From Acidimicrobiia bacterium (lineage in GTDB: Bacteria; Actinomycetota; Acidimicrobiia; UBA5794; JAOTWH01), in contig JAOTWH010000019.1 of NCBI GenBank assembly GCA_029863035.1, positions 1 through 19,105 of the forward strand: 19,105 nucleotides of DNA, read 5' to 3'. Shown in pieces: positions 1 through 5,401 of this stretch. The notes below the pieces were generated by a model. The model saw nothing but the letters and a program-made list of their open reading frames with translations, was not told where the DNA came from and searched no databases. Numbering within the stretch: position 1 is the stretch's first letter; the number at the start of each line of letters is the position of its first letter. A program made the translations under genes and the position numbers.

Positions 1-3
1 TCC

Positions 4-47
4 TCGTTCCTCGTTCTGACGAAAGACGAAGAACGAAAGACGAACGA
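4..47 (-). terminator. Nested inverted repeat beside selC 3' copy 1
   Basis: Two nested inverted repeats lie here: TCGTTC at 4-9 pairs with GAACGA at 42-47, and TCGTTC at 11-16 pairs with GAACGA at 31-36. The stretch is built from short ACGAA/GACGAA units. On the minus strand it starts 3 bases after the tRNA-Sec 3' fragment and contains short T runs. If copy 1 is the outermost attachment site, this would be the original chromosomal sequence downstream of selC, perhaps its terminator. The dyads are seen; the terminator role is inferred. Confidence 0.3.
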
Positions 48-50
48 CTA

Positions 51-110
51 GCGGAGGCGGATGGGAATCGAACCCACCAGGGACTTTTCAGCCCCTCAAC
101 GGTTTTGAAG
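51..110 (-). mobile_element. attachment site, tRNA-Sec 3' fragment copy 1
   Basis: On the minus strand this reads as the 3' half of tRNA-Sec: the 3' part of the anticodon arm with the UCA anticodon, the variable arm, the T arm and the 3' acceptor strand. There is no D arm or 5' acceptor strand, so it cannot make a tRNA. Identity to the intact gene (5402-5494) stops just 5' of CTTCAAA, in the anticodon loop, a usual crossover site of tyrosine recombinases. The variable arm differs from the intact gene, but the changes preserve pairing, so this fragment may come from another functional selC allele. Confidence 0.8.
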
Positions 111-120
111 TTCGGTGGCG

Positions 121-135
121 GCCGTCCGTCGGGTG
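121..135 (+). repeat. arm-type repeat 1a
   Basis: The 15-mer GCCGTCCGTCGGGTG, preceded by TTCGGTGGCG, recurs with one mismatch at 182-196. Start-to-start spacing is 61 bp, and the same pair with the same spacing is found at 2925-2939 and 2986-3000. Direct repeats beside a tRNA core site could be arm-type binding sites for an integrase or excisionase. The repeat is seen; the role is inferred. Confidence 0.5.
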
Positions 136-181
136 CCAAGGGGTGCCGGGGCGTGGTGCCGTGTGGGGAGCTCGGTGGATT

Positions 182-196
182 GCCGTCCGTCTGGTG
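182..196 (+). repeat. arm-type repeat 1b
   Basis: This is GCCGTCCGTCTGGTG, preceded by CTCGGTGGAT. It is the second member of the pair in copy 1 and is identical over 15 bases to both members of the copy 2 pair (2925-2939 and 2986-3000). It stands 2 bases before the perfectly conserved 37-bp block at 199-235. Confidence 0.5.
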
Positions 197-326
197 GTGG
201 CGAGTGTGGTCTGTTCTCGGGAGGTTCGTTAGCAAGCGGTTTGCAGCGCCGGAGCAAGGATTGACGCGCGCAACGACCTAGCGACGGCGTGTCAGTGTTG
301 AGGGATGTTCCTACGGTGGGCACGCG

Positions 327-586
327 TAACCGAACGCCGAAGTGCCGATCTCGCGCACCGCCCCCTTGCGGGCGTTATCGCCCGTATTGGGTGATCTGAT
401 GCGCGAAGCGGCTCACCCGCCCTCGAAGCCCGTGGAGGTTCGAGTCCTCTCAGGCACGACGACGGAGCGCGGGTTTCCGTCCGCGACAACGTCGCCGGGG
501 CCGTGAAGAAGACATTGGACGGAGCGGGCATCGACATCCCGTTCCCTCAGAGGGTCGGCGAGCTGCACAACGACGCGGTCGGCTGA
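327..586 (+). pseudogene. degraded 3' end of an MscS-type mechanosensitive channel gene
   Basis: Two reading frames together resemble the cytoplasmic end of MscS-family channels. The first, from about 330 to 452, reads PNAEV, then GDLMREA and SKPVEVRVLS. The second, from 455 to the stop at 584-586, reads HDDGARVSVRDNV, AGAVKKTLDG and AGIDIPFPQRVGEL. The AGIDIPFPQR ending is typical of the family. About 15-20 residues that normally join the two parts are missing and the frame changes near 452-455. No membrane part or start is present. The fragment abuts the stop codon of the minus-strand lipoprotein at 587. The C-terminal motif is the firm part; the upstream frame is less certain. Confidence 0.5.
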
Positions 587-1141
587 TTACGACGGGTTCA
601 CGGTGATGGTGGCGGTGAACTCACCAGCGTTGTTCCCGACGCCGCTGTCATTGATCCCAAGGAAGAGGCGCCCCTCCGTGTCGGCTTTGGACAGAAGCTG
701 GCTGCCGACATGGAATGGTGCCCCGGCTTCGCCGATCCGCCCGATCAAGCCGGCGTGGTTCGCCTCCTTGAGCCCTTCTACGTTGAACTGCCGAGCTGTC
801 GGGCTCGGGTTGCCGTTCGGGTCATTGAGGGCAACGTCAGGCGTCGACGGGGTGATGGCGCCGTCGGCCTCGATCAACACCCTGTCGTCGATGCTGAGGT
901 CGATGCCGGTGTCGGTCCACTGTTCGGTGCCGGGCACCACGACAGACACCGGTTCCGAGGACTCTCCAGAGCCACAAGCCGCCGCGACCAACGCCAGAGC
1001 GATGATGGCTGCGGCGGACCGGAATCCTGGCCGAACCTGTCGGCTCATCTCCTTCCTGGCTCCGCTCAACGCCGAGATCAGCCGTATGCTCTTCGCCCGT
1101 GGTTTCGGTGGTGGCTGCATGGGTCGGTCTTTGGTTCGCAT
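587..1141 (-). CDS. secreted lipoprotein with PA-IL (LecA)-like galactose-binding fold
   Basis: This encodes a lipoprotein of 184 residues from the ATG at 1141, which has GAGGAG six bases upstream. A second ATG at 1048 follows AGGAAGGAG directly and would give 153 residues with the lipobox LVAAAC at a normal position (Cys25 rather than Cys56), so it is a serious alternative start. After the lipid anchor and a short linker, the domain reads WTDTGIDL, then a stretch ending GLIGRIGE, then GRLFLGINDSGVGNNAGEF. This order (W-x-DTG, LIGRIG, L-x-IND...NN-G-F) matches the PA-IL/LecA lectin-like fold, in which the ND and NN residues bind calcium and galactose. The loop between D and NN is shorter here than in LecA, so sugar binding is unproven. 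It is transcribed divergently from a sugar-sensor-type GntR/LacI regulator. Other galactose-binding-like folds remain possible. Confidence 0.75.
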   Translation of the reverse strand: MRTKDRPMQPPPKPRAKSIRLISALSGARKEMSRQVRPGFRSAAAIIALALVAAACGSGESSEPVSVVVPGTEQWTDTGIDLSIDDRVLIEADGAITPSTPDVALNDPNGNPSPTARQFNVEGLKEANHAGLIGRIGEAGAPFHVGSQLLSKADTEGRLFLGINDSGVGNNAGEFTATITVNPS

Positions 1142-1147
1142 GTCGTG

Positions 1148-1153
1148 CTCCTC
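1148..1153 (-). promoter_or_regulatory. ribosome binding site supporting the upstream lipoprotein start
   Basis: GAGGAG on the minus strand stands six bases before the ATG at 1141. It favours the longer start over the ATG at 1048, although the longer form has an unusually long stretch before the signal peptide. Confidence 0.5.
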
Positions 1154-1211
1154 GCCTTGAATTCCGTACGCTCTCACCAATCAATCACAAGTGACCGTGG
1201 ATCGGTCGATA

Positions 1212-1233
1212 AGTACTATAGTACTAATACTAT
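1212..1233. promoter_or_regulatory. palindromic operator and overlapping divergent promoters
   Basis: Two overlapping dyads fill the divergent intergenic region. AGTACTATAGTACT at 1212-1225 is a perfect 14-bp palindrome. ATAGTA at 1218-1223 and TACTAT at 1228-1233 form a second inverted repeat. Both contain the GT...AC core common in GntR-family operators. TACTAT could also serve as a -10 box toward the regulator, and the same bases read ATAGTA toward the lipoprotein. The likely picture is autoregulation plus control of the lipoprotein by the GntR/LacI protein. The palindromes are seen; the binding protein is inferred from position. Confidence 0.6.
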
Positions 1234-1254
1234 GAATCAATCCTGTCAAGCGGC

Positions 1255-2361
1255 ATGATCACCCAACATCTGAGTGTTGATTCGCAGTCGTCCATACCGC
1301 TCGTAGTTCAGCTGAGCTCGCAGGTGGCGTGGCTGATCGCGCGGGGTGAAGTGAGCGAGGGCGAGCGTCTGCCGCCCATCCGCGGTCTTGCCGAGGTGCT
1401 CGGCATCAATTTCAACACCGTGCGCGCCGCCTACAAACAGCTCGAAGCGGACGGCCTCGTTGTCACCCAACGCGGGCGAGGAACTTCGGTGCTCAGCTAC
1501 CAGCGAGAACGCGACCTGGCGAGCAAAGCGAGCACGCGTAGCTTCACGATCGGGGTGATCATCCCCACCCATCTCGAGTTCTACGCCCCGTTTCTGAATG
1601 CGCTCGACTCGGCCTCAACCGATCCCTCTCTCTTGTTCATCTGTGTCGCGCATCAGGATCCGGCGAGGGGCCTTAGTTACCTCGACCAGTTGGTCGCCAA
1701 GAACGTCGACGGCATCATCGTCGCCGGGGCCATGGTTCCCTCCGAGATCGAAGCAGGCATCGACGGACAGCCGCCCATCGTGTTCGCTGATTTTCCTGGC
1801 GCTCCAGGGCCGTCGGTTCTTTTTGACCACGAGCAAGGCAGTGCGCTCGCCACTGCGCACATGTTGGAACATGGCCACCGGCGGATCGGCTTCATCGCCC
1901 CACCCCGTGAGCTGCCGTCAGCGGCACCGAAGTACGCCGGCTACGAACGTGCACTGGCACAGGCCGGAGTCGCTCTCCGGGCCGAGCTGATCGAGACCGC
2001 TCCCAACTTCGCCGTCGAGTCGGGCCACCGCGGCGCTCTTCGGCTGCTCGACCGGGACGACCCGCCGACGGCCATCGTCGCGGCAAGCGACTCGCTCGCG
2101 ATCGGCACGATCCGCGCCGCACGAGAACTGGGCGTTTCGATCCCAAAGGAGCTCGCTCTCGTCGGCAACGACAACATCGCATCGGCCGGCGACACCGCGC
2201 CGCCGTTGACGACAATCATGGCTCCCGCCGCAGAGCTGGGAAGTCGCTCCATCGGCATGCTGGAACAGCTCATCGCAGGGCAGCCTCTCGAACACGCAGC
2301 CATCACTCTCGGCACTCGCCTGGTAGTGAGGCAATCGTGCGGGTGCCAACCCGCACACTGA
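1255..2361 (+). CDS. GntR/LacI-type transcriptional regulator (AraR-like architecture)
   Basis: This is a 368-residue regulator. Residues about 5-80 are a GntR winged helix (IPLVVQLSSQ, GERLPPIRGLAEVLG, NTVRAAYKQLEADGLV, RGRGTSV). Residues about 95-365 are a LacI-type sugar-binding sensor: FTIGVIIP, VDGIIVAGA, HMLEHGHRRIGFI, YAGYERAL, AIVAASDSLAIG, LALVGNDN, with the LacI-like tail VRQSCGC. A GntR DNA-binding part on a LacI sensor is the layout of Bacillus AraR, where an arabinose-type sugar releases DNA. The ligand here is unknown. It diverges from the PA-IL-like lipoprotein across a palindromic operator, its likely target. The ATG at 1255 has no clear ribosome binding site. It lies inside the selC-associated insertion. 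Confidence 0.85.
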   Translation: MITQHLSVDSQSSIPLVVQLSSQVAWLIARGEVSEGERLPPIRGLAEVLGINFNTVRAAYKQLEADGLVVTQRGRGTSVLSYQRERDLASKASTRSFTIGVIIPTHLEFYAPFLNALDSASTDPSLLFICVAHQDPARGLSYLDQLVAKNVDGIIVAGAMVPSEIEAGIDGQPPIVFADFPGAPGPSVLFDHEQGSALATAHMLEHGHRRIGFIAPPRELPSAAPKYAGYERALAQAGVALRAELIETAPNFAVESGHRGALRLLDRDDPPTAIVAASDSLAIGTIRAARELGVSIPKELALVGNDNIASAGDTAPPLTTIMAPAAELGSRSIGMLEQLIAGQPLEHAAITLGTRLVVRQSCGCQPAH

Positions 2362-2386
2362 ACTTGTGACGCCATGAAGCTGAACC

Positions 2387-2424
2387 GGGTCGTCACGACC
2401 GGCGCTCAGATCCCCAGCTCTGGG
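2387..2424 (+). terminator. possible hairpins after the GntR/LacI gene
   Basis: CCGGGTCGT at 2387-2395 can fold back on ACGACCGG with one bulge, and CCCAG/CTGGG at 2413-2424 makes a second short stem. They stand 26-60 bases after the stop codon. There is no T run, so a terminator role is weakly supported. Confidence 0.25.
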
Positions 2425-2852
2425 CGAAAGCGAGGGCACCACCACAACGAGCCGATCAGAATGAAATCAGCCGGTGATGTGCGGTTGGCCTATCGCTCGG
2501 CGGAAGCGCAGGGCAGGGTTATGTGTGGTGCGGACGATGTACCGTCGCTGGAAGCCGTGGCATCGACAACCGCGTCATGGCAACCGATACGCCGGCTCCC
2601 ACGGCCCGCCCGCAGCCGTCGTTTGCCAGGTGACCGAGCCGCCGCCACGCCACCGTGAACACCTCAGCTACCGCATCCTCAACCCGATCCCGGCAGACCC
2701 GACGCGGGCAATACCCATACACACTCCGATAGTGACTGCGGTACAGAATGACACCCGGCAGGGCAACTCCGCGGCCGATGAAGCATCCGAGATCCGGCAC
2801 TATGCGCTCCTGCCTGTCGGTCCCCTCGCTGCAGGCGAGCAACAACGCTCGA
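2425..2852. other. non-coding or decayed stretch
   Basis: I find no intact gene between the GntR/LacI regulator and direct repeat copy 2. The only recognisable content is the minus-strand ECF sigma fragment at 2627-2752. A plus-strand open frame runs across much of this stretch and on through the tRNA-like repeat, but it has no family signature and is judged chance. Confidence 0.5.
2627..2752 (-). pseudogene. fragment of an ECF sigma factor (region 2)
   Basis: The minus-strand frame reads LYRSHYRSVYGYCPRR, then RDRVEDAVAEVFTVAWRRL. This matches the region 2 core of ECF sigma factors, including the D-A-x-x-E-x-F-x-x-AWRR segment that the intact sigma factor at 3789-4364 shows as DAAAETFSIAWRR. 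After AWRRLGHL the similarity stops. No region 4 or credible start is found, so this is a remnant. It lies just left of attachment copy 2 and in the opposite orientation to the intact sigma gene, so it is not a simple tandem copy of that module. Confidence 0.55.
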
Positions 2853-2854
2853 TA

Positions 2855-2914
2855 GCGGAGGCGGATGGGGATCGAACCCACCAGGGATCTTTCGACCCCT
2901 CAACGGTTTTGAAG
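2855..2914 (-). mobile_element. attachment site, tRNA-Sec 3' fragment copy 2
   Basis: Over 60 bases this differs from the intact selC 3' half at one position, in the T arm (2870). Like copy 1, it lacks the 5' half of the tRNA, and identity ends at the same base in the anticodon loop. An element inserted into the 3' end of a tRNA gene leaves the intact gene at one end and such a fragment at the other, so 2855-5401 would be one inserted segment and 51-2854 a second. Confidence 0.8.
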
Positions 2915-2924
2915 TTCGGTGGCA

Positions 2925-2939
2925 GCCGTCCGTCTGGTG
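2925..2939 (+). repeat. arm-type repeat 2a
   Basis: GCCGTCCGTCTGGTG stands 10 bases after the anticodon-loop breakpoint, at the same offset as the repeat at 121-135. It is identical to 2986-3000, 61 bp further on. Confidence 0.5.
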
Positions 2940-2985
2940 TTATCGAGTGCCTTCGTGTGCTGCCCTGTATGAAGCTCGGTGTATG

Positions 2986-3000
2986 GCCGTCCGTCTGGTG
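2986..3000 (+). repeat. arm-type repeat 2b
   Basis: This is the second member of the copy 2 pair. Both the sequence and the 61-bp spacing match copy 1, although the bases between the pair have diverged. That suggests selection on the repeats themselves, as for protein binding sites. Confidence 0.5.
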
Positions 3001-3216
3001 CTGGCGAGTGTGGTCTGTTCTCGGGAGGTTCGTTAGCAAACGGTTAGCAGCTCAAGGATGCCTCGTCCGGACCACCAATCCCGAATCCGAGTCTTCGCCC
3101 GGCGGGATCCCGTCCAGGAGTATCCGAGACGATCGCGGCAGTAGCGAAGGTCGAGCCGCCCCGACGCAGTCTGCGATGTGTCACCGGCTCAACAAGCCAA
3201 TGGAAGAGACATGGAC

Positions 3217-3243
3217 TGTCCACTATCCGTGTGTTCCGGACAC
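3217..3243 (+). promoter_or_regulatory. gapped motif TGTCCAC-N13-CGGACA, upstream of the lipoprotein
   Basis: TGTCCAC at 3217-3223 and CGGACA at 3237-3242 flank exactly 13 bases. The same arrangement with the same gap recurs at 3740-3766, upstream of the ECF sigma gene. TGTCC and GGACA are also reverse complements, with centres 21 bp apart, about two helical turns. It could be an ECF -35/-10 pair or an operator for a dimeric protein. The lipoprotein start lies 69 bases downstream. Confidence 0.5.
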
Positions 3244-3312
3244 TGCCTCCGTAGGGGCAGCAGATGGTGCCGAATCGAGGCATGACGCGGCCCATCTCAG
3301 AAGGAGGCAATC

Positions 3313-3720
3313 ATGCGCAAACGGCTTTTACAGACCGGTCTTGCGGTGGCTCTGATCGCTACCGCCTGTGGGGACTCCGGAAACGGTGGACTTACCGTTG
3401 GGGAGTTGACAGGGCGCTGGAAGGCGGGAGGGCTCACCTTCCTCGAATTCAGTGAAGACGGCACCTACCGCATTGCACTCACCGACAACTTCACCAACTC
3501 CACGGTCGACCAAGGGCAATTCACGCTTGACGGGACACTGTTCACCTTCATTTCAAACGAGAACAGCACGGCTTGTGACGCAGGTCAACGCGGGAACTAC
3601 GAGGTGGAGGTGCTCGAGAAGGGAACGTCCGGAGTTGACCGACTGATACAGGTTCAGTCGGAAGATGAATGCAGCACTCGAGGATCCACTGGAGATCTCA
3701 CCCTGGTGCGCTTGTCGTGA
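3313..3720 (+). CDS. small secreted lipoprotein of unknown function
   Basis: This encodes a 135-residue protein. The ATG follows AAGGAGG with a five-base spacer, an excellent ribosome binding site. Residues 1-19 are a lipoprotein signal (RKR, a hydrophobic core, then the lipobox IATAC with Cys19). The mature part has GELTGRWKAGG and LEFSEDGTYRIAL, which resemble the first strands of small beta-barrel or lipocalin-like lipoproteins. Two further cysteines, in NSTACDAG and EDECST, could form a disulfide. It stands just upstream of an ECF sigma/membrane protein pair and shares a 5' motif with the sigma gene, so it is likely part of that regulon. No family can be named with confidence. Confidence 0.8.
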   Translation: MRKRLLQTGLAVALIATACGDSGNGGLTVGELTGRWKAGGLTFLEFSEDGTYRIALTDNFTNSTVDQGQFTLDGTLFTFISNENSTACDAGQRGNYEVEVLEKGTSGVDRLIQVQSEDECSTRGSTGDLTLVRLS

Positions 3721-3739
3721 GAGGTGATGTCACATGGGG

Positions 3740-3766
3740 TGTCCACGACCTAAGTCTCCCGGACAG
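3740..3766 (+). promoter_or_regulatory. gapped motif TGTCCAC-N13-CGGACA, upstream of the ECF sigma gene
   Basis: This is the second occurrence: TGTCCAC at 3740-3746, 13 bases, then CGGACA at 3760-3765. It lies 22 bases before the GTG start and 9 bases before the ribosome binding site, a fitting place for a promoter. Autoregulation by the ECF factor is the simplest reading. ECF promoters often have a TGTC-type or GGAAC-type -35 box, but this exact pair is not one I recognise. Confidence 0.5.
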
Positions 3767-3775
3767 TCCCTCCGT

Positions 3776-3781
3776 GAGGAG
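3776..3781 (+). promoter_or_regulatory. ribosome binding site that sets the sigma factor start
   Basis: GAGGAG ends seven bases before the GTG at 3789. The in-frame ATG at 3804 has no comparable site. Frames extending further upstream would overlap the lipoprotein gene and include the shared motif. Confidence 0.6.
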
Positions 3782-3788
3782 TGAAAAG

Positions 3789-4364
3789 GTGTTGAATCGG
3801 CCCATGACGTGGCAGACCGATCTAGGCGCGACCTTCGATGGCTTCGTGCGCGCTCACGCCAAGCCGGTCCTGGCCTACTGCTTGCGACGATCAGCCCACG
3901 CCGACGCCCACGATGCCGCGGCCGAGACGTTCTCGATCGCGTGGCGCAGATTCGACCAGGTTCCCGAGGGTGAGGCAGCGCTCTACTGGCTGTTTGGCGT
4001 TGCCCGCAAAGTCCTGGCGAACCAATACCGCTCCCAACAGCGGCGGCGTCGTCTCGCCTCGCGGTTCGGTGGGATGGCGACATCTGCCGAACCCTCGGCG
4101 GAGACGATCACGCTGCGAAACCAACGCGATCAGGAAGTCGTCGACGCCCTGGCTCGCCTCAACGAAGCCGACCGCGAAGTCCTGGCACTGATCGTGTGGG
4201 ACGAGGTTCCTAGAGAGACCGCGGCGGACATGCTGAATATCTCCGTCGAGGCAGTGCACAAGCGGTTCCAGCGGGCTCTTCGCCGCATGGAGCGAGAACT
4301 GAAACGCCTGAACGGACACGGCAGCACGACCCCACCGATCATCGAGGAAGGAGGAGCGACATGA
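3789..4364 (+). CDS. ECF-type RNA polymerase sigma factor
   Basis: This encodes a 191-residue sigma-70 family factor of the ECF type. Residues 15-85 are region 2 (FDGFVRAHAKPVLAYCLRR, DAAAETFSIAWRRFDQVPEG, LYWLFGVARKVLANQYR). Residues 115-172 are region 4 (VVDALARLNEADREVLAL, WDEVPRETAADMLNISVEAV, HKRFQRALRRMEREL), with the usual helix-turn-helix. No regions 1 or 3 are present, as expected for ECF factors. GTG is chosen as start because of its ribosome binding site. The stop overlaps the next ATG by four bases, so sigma factor and membrane partner are translationally coupled. The signal that activates it is unknown. Confidence 0.9.
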   Translation: MLNRPMTWQTDLGATFDGFVRAHAKPVLAYCLRRSAHADAHDAAAETFSIAWRRFDQVPEGEAALYWLFGVARKVLANQYRSQQRRRRLASRFGGMATSAEPSAETITLRNQRDQEVVDALARLNEADREVLALIVWDEVPRETAADMLNISVEAVHKRFQRALRRMERELKRLNGHGSTTPPIIEEGGAT

Positions 4365-5245
4365 ACGCACTCGAACGGCTCGAACGGGCCAATCCGGTGC
4401 CCAACCATGACCGCCTATTGGACGAACCTGGAGCCATGGATGCCTTCGTCTTCACCGTCGAGGAGAAGAGTGAGATCACGCACAAGAACGTCACCGATAG
4501 CGAGCCATCCGGTGCGGCTGGAGAACAGATATCTAGTGCAGCGCCCGAATCCCGCCTGATTCGAGGGCTGAGGAATCTACGTCGGGGGGAGCACAACTGG
4601 TTGGTAGCCGCCGCCGCCGCCGTAACCGTCCTCGCTGCCGGGGCGGCACTGGTGATGCTCACCAGCCCTAGCGGGGATTCAGACGCGGCAGCACCTGCCG
4701 GGTCAGATCAGGTTGCCGTCGTGCTGTCTGCTTATGACGCGCTGAACGCAGGTGACATCGATGCATGGATCGGGCATTTCACGGACGAAGCCATCGTCTT
4801 TGGGGCGACCACACCCATCGCTCGCAACCTTTATGAGGTTCAGTCCGCGGCCAACTACCAGGCCGTATTGGTGGAACGCTGCCGTCGGGTCGGGCCAACG
4901 TCGCAGGGCGAAGCGCAGGTGGAATGCACCATCACGGAAGCCGACGACTTCCACGGTGCGGGCGGCATCTCGCTGACGAGAAATGAGCTCTTCGTCGTGA
5001 ACGAAGACGGCCAGATCAGCGAGGTCAGTGCGCAGGTGATCGCCTTCACCCAGCCGGGCTATTACGTGTTCAATCAGGCGTTCTTCGACTGGCTGCGCAT
5101 CGCACATCCCAACGTCCACGACGAAATCAGGCCGGAGCTCACCACACACTTGCCGGAGAGGCCGGAGCACATGCGCACCGCGCTCGACTTCGTGGATGAG
5201 TTCCTCGCTCAGTCCGACGTGTACCCGATCACCGACGGGTCGTAG
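4361..5245 (+). CDS. membrane protein in anti-sigma position with NTF2/SnoaL-like outer domain
   Basis: This encodes a 294-residue single-pass membrane protein. Residues 1-79 are cytoplasmic and start with ERLERANPVPNHDRL, a layout I associate with actinobacterial proteins coupled to ECF factors. Residues 80-101 are an Ala/Val-rich membrane helix after RNLRRGEHNW. Residues about 117-235 resemble an NTF2/SnoaL-like fold (VLSAYDALNAGDIDAWIGHF, TDEAIVFGA, NELFVVNEDGQISEV). Residues 236-294 are a further outer segment. It overlaps the sigma gene by ATGA and has AAGGAGG upstream. The likely job is to hold or modulate the sigma factor in response to something sensed outside. No zinc-binding H-x3-C-x2-C anti-sigma motif is seen, so the anti-sigma role rests on context. 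Confidence 0.7.
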   Translation: MNALERLERANPVPNHDRLLDEPGAMDAFVFTVEEKSEITHKNVTDSEPSGAAGEQISSAAPESRLIRGLRNLRRGEHNWLVAAAAAVTVLAAGAALVMLTSPSGDSDAAAPAGSDQVAVVLSAYDALNAGDIDAWIGHFTDEAIVFGATTPIARNLYEVQSAANYQAVLVERCRRVGPTSQGEAQVECTITEADDFHGAGGISLTRNELFVVNEDGQISEVSAQVIAFTQPGYYVFNQAFFDWLRIAHPNVHDEIRPELTTHLPERPEHMRTALDFVDEFLAQSDVYPITDGS

Positions 5246-5277
5246 GCCAGGGGTTGACCGACCTGATGACGCCTCGG

Positions 5278-5299
5278 CCCACCTCTCTTGTGTGGTGGG
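5278..5299 (+). terminator. hairpin after the sigma/membrane protein pair
   Basis: CCCACC at 5278-5283 pairs with GGTGGG at 5294-5299 around a 10-base loop, followed by a T-rich stretch. It lies 33 bases after the stop codon. The stem is short for a terminator, but the position fits. Confidence 0.4.
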
Positions 5300-5401
5300 A
5301 GGATTCCTCTTGTCACCGGGGCGCACTGAGCCCGGCTAGTAGCAACACAACGGCCAGAACCCGACTATGGAGCCCGAGCTTGATGAAGATGCAGTCTTTT
5401 C

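Larger units (their letters stand above)
49..247 (+). repeat. 199-bp direct repeat, copy 1 (selC 3' half plus arm)
   Basis: This stretch aligns without gaps to 2853-3051. It begins with the 60-base 3' half of tRNA-Sec (51-110) and continues with 137 bases not found next to the intact selC. In that part some blocks are identical, notably 37 bases at 199-235 matching 3003-3039, while the stretch between the two arm repeats has diverged. A tRNA 3' half joined to a shared non-tRNA arm is the expected structure of one end of an integrated element. The two copies lie in the same orientation, 2804 bp apart. Confidence 0.85.
2853..3051 (+). repeat. 199-bp direct repeat, copy 2 (selC 3' half plus arm)
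   Basis: This stretch aligns base for base, without gaps, to 49-247. The first ~60 bases are the 3' half of tRNA-Sec. The remainder carries two copies of the 15-bp arm repeat at the same 61-bp spacing and the 37-bp invariant block at 3003-3039. Similarity fades after about 3051. It marks the junction between the two accessory segments. Confidence 0.85.

Noticed and set aside
430..459. tRNA 3'-end look-alike (GGAGGTTCGAGTCCTCT, then CAGGCAC)
   Set aside because: A T-arm-like stem-loop is present, but no anticodon arm or 5' acceptor partner GTGCCTG was found upstream, and the bases are better explained as the VEVRVLS codons of the MscS fragment.
710..1258. 182-codon plus-strand open frame opposite the lipoprotein
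   Set aside because: It is the shadow of the 587-1141 minus-strand gene, and it would cover the operator region.
49..2914. The two tRNA-like copies as functional tRNA-Sec genes
   Set aside because: Both lack the 5' acceptor strand, the D arm and the 5' side of the anticodon stem; only the 3' half is present.
2474..3355. 293-codon plus-strand open frame
   Set aside because: It runs through the tRNA-Sec fragment, the arm repeat and into the lipoprotein signal peptide in another frame. The translation has no family features; GC-rich chance frame.
3669..3788. Longer N-terminus for the ECF sigma factor
   Set aside because: It would overlap the lipoprotein gene and the shared promoter-like motif; the GTG at 3789 has a proper ribosome binding site and gives the normal ECF length.
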